A stretch of 64,000 nucleotides of DNA, taken from assembly GCF_900100195.1 (NCBI RefSeq), contig NZ_FNES01000015.1:37434-101433 (forward strand), read 5' to 3'. The notes below the pieces were generated by a model. It did not search any database. It was not told the origin of the DNA and saw only the letters and a program-made list of their open reading frames with translations. Position 1 is the stretch's first letter, and the number at the start of each line of letters is the position of its first letter. The position numbers were made by a program, and so were the translations under genes. Below are positions 45,895-55,735 of the stretch, in pieces. This stretch comes from Billgrantia gudaonensis (GTDB lineage: Bacteria; Pseudomonadota; Gammaproteobacteria; Pseudomonadales; Halomonadaceae).

Positions 45895-46806
45895 ATGGAC
45901 CGCCTCGATGCCATGCGCACCTTCGTCACCGTGGTTAGCGAGGGGAGCTTCACCCGGGCGGCCGAGCGCCTTGCGCTCTCCCCGCAGCTGGTCAGCAAGT
46001 ACGTCTCGCAACTGGAGCAGCACCTCGGCGTGCGCCTGCTCAACCGAACCACCCGTCGGCTTCACCTGACCGAGGCGGGGGCTGCCTACCGGCAGCGCGC
46101 CGAGCAGGTGCTGGCCGAGATCGACGACATGGAGAGCGAGCTCGGCGCGCTGCAGACACAGGCCCGCGGACGGCTGCATGTCAGTGCACCGGTATCGTTC
46201 GCCATCCGCCACTTGGCGCCGCTGGTCAACGACTTCCAGCGGGCCAACCCCGCCGTGGATATCGACCTGCAGCTCAACGACCGCAAGGTCGATATCGTCG
46301 AGGAGGGGTTCGATATCGCGCTGCGCATCGGACGGCTCAGAAGTTCCTCGCTGATTGCCAAGCGCATCGCCCCCGTGCGCCTGGTACTGTGCGCCTCGCC
46401 CGAGTACCTGGCCACCCACGGCACCCCCAAGCATCCCAGGGGCCTCGCCGGGCACCGTTTTCTGCGTTACCGCTACATGGAGGAGAGTCAGGAGCCACTC
46501 TTGCAGTGGCTACCGCGCAGCGGCGGCGGGGGTGACAAAGCGCTGAGCGAGCTGACCAGCAACAATGGCGATGTGCTGGTGGAGGCCGCCCTGGGCGGGG
46601 CCGGCATCGCGTTACAGCCGACCTTCCTCTGCGGAAGCGCCATCCAGCAGGGCAAACTGGAAGTAGTGCTCGCCGAGCATGAGCCCGAGCCCCTCGGGCT
46701 CTATGCGGTGTACGCCCACCGCCAGCTGCTGGCGAGCAAGGTGCGCCACTTCGTCGATTTCCTGGAAGGCTACTTCGGCGACCCGCCCTACTGGGATCGT
46801 TTCTGA
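45895..46806 (+). CDS. LysR family regulator (divergent from doxX-yqjG)
   Basis: A 303-residue LysR regulator of the DsdC/CrgA-like type: MDRLDAMRTFVTVVSEGSFT, RAAERLALSPQLVSKYVSQL, then NRTTRRLHLTEAGAAYRQRA. The effector domain contains VSAPVSFAIRHLAPLVNDFQ and the DIALRIGRLRSSSLIAKRIA block typical of this group. The ATG at 45895 fits the family start. It probably controls the divergent doxX and GST genes. Confidence 0.9.
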   Translation: MDRLDAMRTFVTVVSEGSFTRAAERLALSPQLVSKYVSQLEQHLGVRLLNRTTRRLHLTEAGAAYRQRAEQVLAEIDDMESELGALQTQARGRLHVSAPVSFAIRHLAPLVNDFQRANPAVDIDLQLNDRKVDIVEEGFDIALRIGRLRSSSLIAKRIAPVRLVLCASPEYLATHGTPKHPRGLAGHRFLRYRYMEESQEPLLQWLPRSGGGGDKALSELTSNNGDVLVEAALGGAGIALQPTFLCGSAIQQGKLEVVLAEHEPEPLGLYAVYAHRQLLASKVRHFVDFLEGYFGDPPYWDRF

Positions 46807-46993
46807 AGGCAGGCCCTCACTGCCCAAAGGGACGTTGCCCCCAGCCTATCGATATAAATGAACCATTCCGACTTTCATAGAAACATATTGCCACCACCGC
46901 CTTGGTGGATCAGGGCGCTCATGAAGCGTCTGCTCCAGTGCATCCAGCACTATGTCGGCACAGAACGCGCGGGAGCGCTCAGGAAGCAAGGGG

Positions 46994-48445
46994 TCAAATC
47001 GGATAGTGCCGTGGTCCCAGCTGCAGCGTGAGCCAGCGCAGATCGGTGAACTCATCGATGCCGGCCTTGCCGCCGAAGCGCCCATAGCCGCTGGACTTGA
47101 CGCCGCCGAAGGGCATCTGCGGCTCGTCGTGCACGGTCGGAGCATTGATGTGGCAGATGCCCGACTGGATGCGCCCAGCCACCTTCAGAGCGCGTGCCGT
47201 ATCGCGGCTGAACACCGCCGCCGATAGGCCGTACTCGCTATCGTTGGCGACCCGCACGGCCTCCTCCTCGCCGTCGACGCGGATCACCGCCACCACCGGC
47301 CCGAAGGACTCCTCGCGATAAAGCCGCATGTCGGGCATCACCCCATCGACGACGGTGGCCTGCATGATCACGCCGTCGGCTCTGCCGCCGCTGGCCAGAC
47401 GCGCCCCCTTGGCTTCGGCATCGTCGAGCATCGCATTGAGCTTGTGCCCCGACTCGGCATCGATCAGGGTGCCCAGCGCATTGCCTTCGTCACGCGGATC
47501 GCCGGCCTCGAGCGCCGCGGCACGGGCGGCGAGCTTCTCGACGAAGGCATCGGCGACCGAGGCATCGACGATCAGCCGCTCGGTGGACATGCAGATCTGC
47601 CCCTGGTTGAAGAAGGCGCCGAAGATCGCCGCGTCCACGGCGGCGTCCAGGTCGGCATCGTCCAGCACCAGCAGGGGCGCCTTGCCGCCCAGTTCCAGCA
47701 GCACCGGCTTGAGATGGCGCGCGGCCTTCTCGGCGATGATCCGCCCCACCCCGGTGGAGCCGGTGAAGTTGATGCGTGCCACCTCGGGATGCGCGATCAG
47801 CGCTTCCACTACCTCCGGGGCATCCGCTGGTGCATTGGTGATCACGTTGACCACACCGTCGCCGAGCCCCGCCTCGACCAGCACTTCGCCGATCAGGTGG
47901 TGGGTGGCCGGGCACTGCTCAGAGGACTTGAGGATCACCGTGTTGCCACACGCCAGCGGCGTGGCCACGGCCCGGGTGCCGAGGATGATCGGCGCGTTCC
48001 AGGGCGCGATGCCCACGACCACGCCGCACGGCACGCGCACGCCCATGGCCAGGCTGTCGGGCACGTCGGAAGGGATCACGTCGCCCTGGACCTGGGTGGT
48101 CAGCGATGCCGCCTCGCGCAGCATGCCGGCGGCCACCATTACATTGAAGCCGGCCCAGCCCGGGGTGGCGCCGGTCTCATCGACCATGCGCTCGATGAAC
48201 TCGGCCTGACGGGCTTCCATGAGGTCGGCGGCCTTGAGCAGCTTGGCGCGGCGCTCGCCGGGGCCACTCTGCGACCAGGTCTCGAAAGCCTTCGCCGCGG
48301 CATCCGCCGCCGCCTTGGCATCCTCGACCGAAGCGGCCGCCGCCTGGGTGACGGCCTGGCCGCTCAGCGGATTGGCGCGCTCGAAGGTGGTGGACTCGTG
48401 GGCAGGCCGGGGCTGGCCGCCGATCAGTAGTTCGAGTGTCGTCAT
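46994..48445 (-). CDS. Aromatic aldehyde dehydrogenase (salicylaldehyde/benzaldehyde type)
   Basis: A 483-residue NAD(P)-dependent aldehyde dehydrogenase. Motifs: GIAPWNAPIILGTRAVATPL, INFTGSTGVGRIIAEKAARH, LLELGGKAPLLVLDDADLDA (catalytic Glu), FNQGQICMSTERLIV (nucleophilic Cys) and EESFGPVVAVIRVDGEEEAV. The N- and C-termini resemble salicylaldehyde/vanillin dehydrogenases. Lying downstream of mdlC it should oxidise benzaldehyde to benzoate. It has its own copy of the shared promoter motif 89 bases upstream. Confidence 0.9.
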   Translation of the reverse strand: MTTLELLIGGQPRPAHESTTFERANPLSGQAVTQAAAASVEDAKAAADAAAKAFETWSQSGPGERRAKLLKAADLMEARQAEFIERMVDETGATPGWAGFNVMVAAGMLREAASLTTQVQGDVIPSDVPDSLAMGVRVPCGVVVGIAPWNAPIILGTRAVATPLACGNTVILKSSEQCPATHHLIGEVLVEAGLGDGVVNVITNAPADAPEVVEALIAHPEVARINFTGSTGVGRIIAEKAARHLKPVLLELGGKAPLLVLDDADLDAAVDAAIFGAFFNQGQICMSTERLIVDASVADAFVEKLAARAAALEAGDPRDEGNALGTLIDAESGHKLNAMLDDAEAKGARLASGGRADGVIMQATVVDGVMPDMRLYREESFGPVVAVIRVDGEEEAVRVANDSEYGLSAAVFSRDTARALKVAGRIQSGICHINAPTVHDEPQMPFGGVKSSGYGRFGGKAGIDEFTDLRWLTLQLGPRHYPI

Positions 48446-48466
48446 GGGTCTCTCCTTGGCATTGTT

Positions 48467-48504
48467 GTTGGCTTCGTCTTGCTCTCATTTTCCCCGAAGC
48501 CAAC
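48467..48504. promoter_or_regulatory. Intercistronic hairpin upstream of the aldehyde dehydrogenase
   Basis: GTTGGCTTCG (48467-48476) and CGAAGCCAAC (48495-48504) form a perfect 10-bp stem with an 18-base loop in the 167-base spacer between the TRAP binding protein and the aldehyde dehydrogenase, just ahead of its ribosome site. It may mark mRNA processing or attenuation between the two genes. No T-run follows. Confidence 0.5.
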
Positions 48505-48510
48505 CGCCGC

Positions 48511-48571
48511 ATAAGGCAAAATCGGCGGGATTACTTGGACTTTTCCCGTATCTCGTCTGGACTTTAGTCGC
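48511..48571 (-). promoter_or_regulatory. Shared 61/38-bp promoter motif, aldehyde dehydrogenase copy
   Basis: ATAAGGCA (48511-48518), CTTGGAC (48534-48540) and GACTTTAGTCGC (48560-48571) repeat the pobA-upstream block with identical spacing. Its presence inside the mdl run suggests an internal promoter for the aldehyde dehydrogenase gene, co-regulated with pobA. Confidence 0.7.
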
Positions 48572-48612
48572 GTTTCCCGACACCAGACGCGGCCGGCGAC
48601 ATCCGTTGTGCT

Positions 48613-49638
48613 TCAGCTCGGCTCCACGGGACATTCGTCGCGCAGCTCGAGCGCACGCTGGTAGATCTCGCGCGCATTGTCGAGGCCTCGCTCCTCGAGC
48701 CGCTCGAGATAATTCTCGGTACCCTGCTCGAGCGGACCGGACCAGTCGGGATCGTCGAGCGGATCCTCCACCTCGTGGATGGTGTCGCCCTGGGCCACGG
48801 CCTCCTCGCGCCCGGCCTCGTCGAGCGCATCGAAGACCTGCCCTGCCCGAAGGGACCATTCCATGCCGCTGTTCTCGTCGATCACCGCCTGCATCTCGGG
48901 GGAAAGCCGCTCGTAGCTCGCCTGGCTCATCGTCGCCACGATGGTGCCCGCGTAGTACGGCACCTGCAGGTGATAGTTCGTCAGCTCGTTGATGCGAAAC
49001 ACCTTCATCGCCTCCCAGGGAAAGCTCAGGCCATCCATCACCCCGCGCTGCAGCGAGGTGTAGATGTCCGGCGCCGGCATGCCCAGGGGCTGAGCGCCCA
49101 TGCTGGCGAGCATCTCGCCGGCCACCTCGCTGGGGCGACGGATGCGTAGGCTTTCGAGGTCGGCCGGCGTGCGGATCTCGGTGTCTCGGGTATGCAAGTA
49201 GGCCGGCCCGGTGGTGAACAGGAACAGCACTCGGGTATCGTCGTACTCCCCGGCGATGTCCCCTTCTTCAAAGAGGGTCTGCAGGATGCATGCGCCCTGG
49301 GAGGCGCTGTTGACGATACCGGGCAGTTGCACGATCTCGGTGAGCGGGAAGCGCCCGGCGGTATAGCCCTGCAGCGTGACGGCGATATCGGCGATGCCGT
49401 TGACCGTCGCGTCATAGGCCTGATCGGCCTTGCTCAACGTCTGCGAGGGGTAGATCTCGACTTCGAGCTGGCCCTCGGAGTCCTGCTCCACCCGTTCGGC
49501 CCAAGCCCGGTAGATCTCCTGATTGACCGCGGAACCCGCCGGCCAGAGATGCGTCATGCGCAGGGTTTCGGCGTGGGCGGAGACGACGAGCCCCGCTGCA
49601 CAGGCGGCGAGCAGGCTCCGTAAGATGGCGTGTTTCAT
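48613..49638 (-). CDS. Orphan TRAP substrate-binding protein (DctP)
   Basis: A 341-residue periplasmic binding protein with signal peptide (LRSLLAACAAGLVVSAHA). It is a paralogue of the protein at 34243-35268, with the same length and matching blocks: LRMTHLWPAGSAVNQEIYRA, GIADIAVTLQGYTAGRFPL, LRIRRPSEVAGEMLASMGAQ and VMDGLSFPWEAMKVF. No DctQ or DctM gene adjoins it. Set between mdlC and the aldehyde dehydrogenase, it may bind benzoylformate or mandelate and share the permease encoded at 32430-34239. Confidence 0.9.
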   Translation of the reverse strand: MKHAILRSLLAACAAGLVVSAHAETLRMTHLWPAGSAVNQEIYRAWAERVEQDSEGQLEVEIYPSQTLSKADQAYDATVNGIADIAVTLQGYTAGRFPLTEIVQLPGIVNSASQGACILQTLFEEGDIAGEYDDTRVLFLFTTGPAYLHTRDTEIRTPADLESLRIRRPSEVAGEMLASMGAQPLGMPAPDIYTSLQRGVMDGLSFPWEAMKVFRINELTNYHLQVPYYAGTIVATMSQASYERLSPEMQAVIDENSGMEWSLRAGQVFDALDEAGREEAVAQGDTIHEVEDPLDDPDWSGPLEQGTENYLERLEERGLDNAREIYQRALELRDECPVEPS

Positions 49639-49698
49639 GGCGTTGACCTCTATATCGTTGTGGTTATGGATGTCCCATTGCGGCTGTCCCCCGCTTCG

Positions 49699-51318
<1,620 letters not shown>

Positions 51319-51337
51319 CTAGCCGGCGCTGCTACAA

Positions 51338-51350
51338 TCGAGCAAATCGA
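51338..51350. promoter_or_regulatory. Candidate LysR site between mdlC and lysR
   Basis: TCGA-GCAAA-TCGA fits the T-N11-A LysR box with dyad ends. It lies about 60 bases from the mdlC start and 36 bases from the lysR start, where a shared operator would be expected. Short dyads of this kind also occur by chance. Confidence 0.35.
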
Positions 51351-51385
51351 TGCTTTTTCTATCAAAAATAAAACGTGTCTATGCA

Positions 51386-52285
51386 ATGAACCATGTCGAC
51401 CTCAACCTCATGCGCACCTTCGTCCTGCTGTACGAAACCGGCAGCGTCACCCAGACGGCCGAGCGTCTTTACGTCACCCAGCCCTCGGTGAGCTATGCGC
51501 TGGCCAGGCTGCGCGACCTCTTCGAGGACCGCCTGTTCGTGCGCACCCGCCAGGGCATGGAACCCACCATTGCCGCCCGTCAGCTCTATCCGTCGCTGCG
51601 CGACGCCCTGCAGCAGTTTCAGGACACCATCGAGAGCAGCCGCGATTTCGACCCGGCCACCTGTACCCGCCGCTTCCGACTGGCGCTGACCGACCTGGGG
51701 GAGATGGCGCTATTGCCGACGCTCATGCGCCACCTGCACGAGCAGGCGCCGCAAGCCGAGCTGGAAGTGGTACCGCTGGAGATCGAACACGCCGAGGAGT
51801 GGCTGGCGGCCGGCCGGGTCAACGCGCTGATCTGCAGCCGCCCGCTGACGAGCGCGGCGATTGCGCGGCACGTGCTCTTTCGGGACCGCTACGTGTGCCT
51901 GCTCAACCCGGAGCGCTTCGGGGGAGGCCCCCTGACCCGCGAGCGCTTCATCGCCGCGCGCCACGTCGCCGTGACCTCGTCTTCCGGGCACGGGATGGTG
52001 GAAGAGGTCATGCGCCAACACGGCATTCAGCGCAAGGTGAGCCTCGAGATCCCCCACTTCTCGGTACTGCCGAAGGTGCTCCACGACAGCGACCTGGTGG
52101 CGATCATGCCGCTGCAGGTTGCCGCCAGCTTCACCGAAGGCTCGCCGCTGACCATCCACGAACTGCCCTTTCAGGTGCCCGAGTTCGAGGTCGCCCTGCA
52201 CTGGCAGGCGCACGCCAGCCGCTCCCCGTCACAGCGCTGGTTCTGCGAGGGCATCATCGAGGCGATTGGGGAGCGGGAGGGGTGA
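51386..52285 (+). CDS. LysR family regulator (divergent from mdlC)
   Basis: A 299-residue LysR regulator of the NodD/SyrM-like group: NHVDLNLMRTFVLLYETGSV, RLYVTQPSVSYALARLRDLF, then DRLFVRTRQGMEPTIAARQL. The ATG at 51386 fits the family; the frame extends 12 codons upstream. It probably activates the mdlC run. Its last 32 codons plus stop lie in a 97-bp segment that is repeated exactly at 57841-57937, on the other side of the tct module. Confidence 0.9.
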   Translation: MNHVDLNLMRTFVLLYETGSVTQTAERLYVTQPSVSYALARLRDLFEDRLFVRTRQGMEPTIAARQLYPSLRDALQQFQDTIESSRDFDPATCTRRFRLALTDLGEMALLPTLMRHLHEQAPQAELEVVPLEIEHAEEWLAAGRVNALICSRPLTSAAIARHVLFRDRYVCLLNPERFGGGPLTRERFIAARHVAVTSSSGHGMVEEVMRQHGIQRKVSLEIPHFSVLPKVLHDSDLVAIMPLQVAASFTEGSPLTIHELPFQVPEFEVALHWQAHASRSPSQRWFCEGIIEAIGEREG

Positions 52286-52286
52286 G
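52190..52286. repeat. 97-bp direct repeat, left copy
   Basis: From GTCGCCCTGCACTGGCAGGC to the end of the lysR gene and one base past its stop, the sequence is identical over 97 bases to 57841-57937. The bases just before and just after differ, so the limits are sharp. It encodes the C-terminal end of the LysR protein (HASRSPSQRWFCEGIIEAIG). Confidence 0.95.
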
Positions 52287-52370
52287 GCTGGGAGAGTGAA
52301 GCAAAGCGTAAACCAAATAGGGTCGGCCTTCGCCATGCCTTGGGGCAAAACATGGCGACAGGGAGAGGCT

Positions 52371-53684
52371 TTACGGCCGCGGCAGCACTTCAGCCAGGGC
52401 TGCGAGGCAGGTGTCGATCTCGTCGGCACTGTTGTAGTGCGCTAGCGAGACTCGGGTGACCGCCTTGAGCCCGAGCGGGCGCAGAATGTTGCCAGAATAG
52501 ACGTCGTCGCTTCGCGCGTGGACGCGTATGCCCCGCGCCCCAAGTTCAGCAACCACCTGGTTGGCATCGACTCCCTCGACGGCGAACGACACCACACCCT
52601 CGCGGTACGGTGAATCCGCCTGTCCAATCAGTTGCAGTCCGGGAAAGTCGACCAGCCCGGTCTGACCCGCACCGCCATGGAGCAACCGATGCACCAGAGC
52701 ACGCTCGTGGGCGCACATCGCCTGACCGGCGGCGACCAAACAGGCACGGCGAGACGGCTCCTCGGTGAAGTGCCCGCCCAGCCAGGTGAGGTAGTCGACC
52801 ATTGCGCTGACCCCGGCCAGGGCCGACGGGTCGCGGCTACCCAACTCCCAAGCATCGGTGGGCTTGCCCGAGAGCCGATCATGATCGACCACGCTCAGGC
52901 GATCGGAGAGCCAGGCGTAGCCGTTGTTGAAGCGACAGTATGCTTTGTAGGGCGAAATGACATAGGCATCGACACCGTAGTCATCGACGGCCAGGAAGCC
53001 ATGGGGCGCATGCTGGATACCATCGACGATGATCATGCACTCGGGGGCCACGGTACGGATGGTTCGCGTGATCTCGGCAACGTCCATGCTCATGCCAGTG
53101 ACAGGGCTGGTATGCAGAATGGTCGCGATGCGGGTATCCGGACGCACACAATCGGCGTAGTGCGCCGCCGTCACGCGGCCTGCTTCGACATCGAAGGGAA
53201 CCTCGATCCAGTCGCGGCCGGTGCGGCGCGCCCACTGGGCGGTGGCATCATAGGTCGCAGGATGCTCCACCGAGCACGCGACGATGCTGCCGCCCGCCTC
53301 GGCGGCGAGTGCCGCTGCGCGGATCACGCGGAACAGGCACTCGGTACCGGTCTCGCCACCGAAAATGACCCCACCGCTGGCACCAAGGAAGGAGGCCAGG
53401 TCGTCGCGCCCAGCGGAAACGATCCGCGACACGGCATGGGAAGCGGGGTTATCGCGGTGCTCGTTGTCGGGAATGCCGGCAACTTCGGCGCTGCGCGCTA
53501 CCACCGACTCGAGCGTCAGCGAGCCACCCGCATTCTCGAAGAACACCCGCTTGCCAGTGAAGGGGCAGGTATCGACGTGAAGGAAGTGCCGCCGTACTTG
53601 GCTCAGTAGTTCCCGGGGAAGAAAAGCACCTTCCGCCGCGAGGGGCTGGTGTGCGGTCGCGGTGGGGGTTGGCGTTGTCGTCAT
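52371..53684 (-). CDS. Class V aminotransferase / cysteine desulfurase-like enzyme
   Basis: A 437-residue fold-type I PLP enzyme. Blocks: FFENAGGSLTLESVVARSAE, IFGGETGTECLFRVIRAAAL, SVEHPATYDATAQWARRTG, MIIVDGIQHAPHGFLAVDDY and the cofactor lysine in VISPYKAYCRFNNGYAWL. The C-terminal domain ends with LKAVTRVSLAHYNSADEID. It belongs to the SufS/CsdA-like class V group, but no Fe-S genes adjoin it. As last gene after tctABC it may act on the imported compound. A 7-bp hairpin (52331-52337 with 52351-52357) lies beyond its stop. Confidence 0.82.
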   Translation of the reverse strand: MTTTPTPTATAHQPLAAEGAFLPRELLSQVRRHFLHVDTCPFTGKRVFFENAGGSLTLESVVARSAEVAGIPDNEHRDNPASHAVSRIVSAGRDDLASFLGASGGVIFGGETGTECLFRVIRAAALAAEAGGSIVACSVEHPATYDATAQWARRTGRDWIEVPFDVEAGRVTAAHYADCVRPDTRIATILHTSPVTGMSMDVAEITRTIRTVAPECMIIVDGIQHAPHGFLAVDDYGVDAYVISPYKAYCRFNNGYAWLSDRLSVVDHDRLSGKPTDAWELGSRDPSALAGVSAMVDYLTWLGGHFTEEPSRRACLVAAGQAMCAHERALVHRLLHGGAGQTGLVDFPGLQLIGQADSPYREGVVSFAVEGVDANQVVAELGARGIRVHARSDDVYSGNILRPLGLKAVTRVSLAHYNSADEIDTCLAALAEVLPRP

Positions 53685-53745
53685 GGTCGAAATCTCCATC
53701 GGTCAGGCACAGGGCACCCTGACCTTCCTAGAAAAGCAGTGGGAA

Positions 53746-55245
53746 TCAGTGCTGGACGCTGCTGCTGCGGCAGCGCCGCCACTGAGTCCAGAGCGGATAC
53801 GCCAGCGCCAGCACCACCAGCAGGCAGAGCGTTAGTGACAATGGCCGGGTGAAGAAAGTAGTCAGGTCCCAGTGAGCAATCTGCATCGAGCGGCGGAAGT
53901 TGACCTCGAGGATGGGACCGAGGATCAGGGCGATCACCAGAGGCGCGGCGGGGTAGCGCCAGCGCTCCATGAAGAAGCCCACCACGCCGAAGGCTACCGC
54001 AAGCCAGACATCGAAGACCTCGTTGCGCAGCGCATAAGTGCCTATCACACTGAATATCAGGATCATCGGCCCCAGCACGGCACCTGGTACCTTGGTCACC
54101 ACCACCAGATAGCGACACAACCACAGGCCAGTCACCGCAAACAGGATGTTGGCCAGGAAGAGAGACAGGATCAGGGTGTAGGTGGTCTCAGCGTGCTGGG
54201 TGAACAGGCTCGGCCCAGGAATCATGCCGTGGATGGTCAAGCCGCCGACGAACACGGCCGTCACCGCATTGCCGGGAATGCCCAATGTCAGGGTGGGAAT
54301 CAGCGTGCCGCCTGTCACGGCGTTGTTGGCCGACTCCGAGGCCGCCACCCCTTCCAACTCCCCTTTGCCGAAACGCTCAGGAGTCGGGGAGTGACGACGC
54401 GCCTCGTTGTAGGAGATGAAAGAGGCAATGCTAGTACCGGCCCCGGGTAGAATGCCGACTATCGAACCGATCACCGAGGAGCGCAGCAGTGTACGCAGAC
54501 AGCGCCGGATATCGTGCCACAGCGGCAGGCGGCGCCCCTTGAGCGGCTGCCCCTTGCCCGTCAGCACGCCCCCGCCTTCGGGCACGCAGAGGTTGAAGGC
54601 CTGAGAGACCGAGAACAGCCCGATCAATACCGGCAGCAGCGGCACCCCATCGAATAGCTCGCTATAGCCGAAGGTGAAGCGCTGCATGCCGGTAAAGGCG
54701 TCCAGACCGACACAGGCCAGTACCAGCCCCACTGCCGCCGAGAGAACGCCCTTGAGAGGACGATCCGACGCCACACCGACGATGGTCACCAGCCCGAAGA
54801 TCGCTAGTATGGTGTATTCCTGAGGGCCGAAGGCCAGCGCCACTGTGGACAGCGGCGGGGCGATGGCGATCAGCACGACCACGCTGAAAAGCCCGCCGAA
54901 CAACGAGGCGAGAGTCGCCATGCCCAGCGCTTCGCCGCCCCGCCCGGCCTCGGCCAGCGGATAGCCATCGAGGGCGGTGGCGATGGAGGCATCCGTGCCC
55001 GGGGTTCGCAACAGGATCGCCGTCACCGACCCGCCATAGACCGAGCTGACGTACACCGCGCCGAGCAGGATGAGCGCCAGATCCGGCGGCATGCTGAAAG
55101 TAATGGGAATGCACAGAGCCACGCCCATCGTCGAGGAGAGCCCCGGCAGCGAGCCGATTGCCATGCCGGCCAGCGTGCCGAGAAGCAGCGTCAGCAAGGC
55201 CATCGGCGTCAGCACATTGCCGAGGGCAAGAAACAGTACATCCAT
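53746..55245 (-). CDS. tctA: Tripartite tricarboxylate transporter large permease TctA
   Basis: A 499-residue membrane protein with about twelve helices and the TctA blocks: GMAIGSLPGLSSTMGVALCI, GAVYVSSVYGGSVTAILLRT, PGTDASIATALDGYPLAEAG, IVGILPGAGTSIASFISYNE and AASESANNAVTGGTLIPTLT. It is the ion-coupled channel subunit of a TTT importer. It follows tctB by 31 bases. The family handles citrate, terephthalate and other carboxylates; the cargo here is unknown. Confidence 0.92.
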   Translation of the reverse strand: MDVLFLALGNVLTPMALLTLLLGTLAGMAIGSLPGLSSTMGVALCIPITFSMPPDLALILLGAVYVSSVYGGSVTAILLRTPGTDASIATALDGYPLAEAGRGGEALGMATLASLFGGLFSVVVLIAIAPPLSTVALAFGPQEYTILAIFGLVTIVGVASDRPLKGVLSAAVGLVLACVGLDAFTGMQRFTFGYSELFDGVPLLPVLIGLFSVSQAFNLCVPEGGGVLTGKGQPLKGRRLPLWHDIRRCLRTLLRSSVIGSIVGILPGAGTSIASFISYNEARRHSPTPERFGKGELEGVAASESANNAVTGGTLIPTLTLGIPGNAVTAVFVGGLTIHGMIPGPSLFTQHAETTYTLILSLFLANILFAVTGLWLCRYLVVVTKVPGAVLGPMILIFSVIGTYALRNEVFDVWLAVAFGVVGFFMERWRYPAAPLVIALILGPILEVNFRRSMQIAHWDLTTFFTRPLSLTLCLLVVLALAYPLWTQWRRCRSSSVQH

Positions 55246-55276
55246 AGGAAGCCTCTTGGCTGAGGTCGCCTGCCGT

Positions 55277-55711
55277 CTAGCCTGCCAGCCAGCCGGCAGG
55301 CAGGGGCACGGACAGCAGGTATACGAAGACCCCGTAGATCACGGCAGAGAACGCCACGGCGATGGCTAGGGCCGCTGGCCACCGCAAGTGGCCCAACCAA
55401 CGCAGGCTGACCAGCAGAAACAAGGGCAACGCAACGAAGGTGCCGGCCATGATCATCAGCCCGAGCAGCCCCAGCACGCACAAGCACCATACGGTGAAGC
55501 GCTGCCATGCCAGCGGCGGGGGAAGCTCGTCAGGGATACGGCGGCGAAGGGTGCCCAGCACGATCCCCGCGCAGGCCAACACCCCCAACGTGCCGGCGAT
55601 CACGGGGAAGACCCCCGCGTCGCCTCGCATGCCCAGGCCCGTGACCACCGCAGCCGCACACATCGCTCCCACCAGCACGGCCACGCAACGGTCGATCGTA
55701 TCGAGAGTCAT
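55277..55711 (-). CDS. tctB: Tripartite tricarboxylate transporter small permease TctB
   Basis: A 144-residue membrane protein with four hydrophobic helices, the usual TctB layout: RCVAVLVGAMCAAAVVTGLG, GVFPVIAGTLGVLACAGIVL, then two C-terminal helices ending LLSVPLPAGWLAG. Sequence conservation in the family is low, so the call rests on size, topology and position between tctC and tctA. Confidence 0.85.
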   Translation of the reverse strand: MTLDTIDRCVAVLVGAMCAAAVVTGLGMRGDAGVFPVIAGTLGVLACAGIVLGTLRRRIPDELPPPLAWQRFTVWCLCVLGLLGLMIMAGTFVALPLFLLVSLRWLGHLRWPAALAIAVAFSAVIYGVFVYLLSVPLPAGWLAG

Positions 55712-55735
55712 GGGATTATCTCTCCGAGCGTCCTA

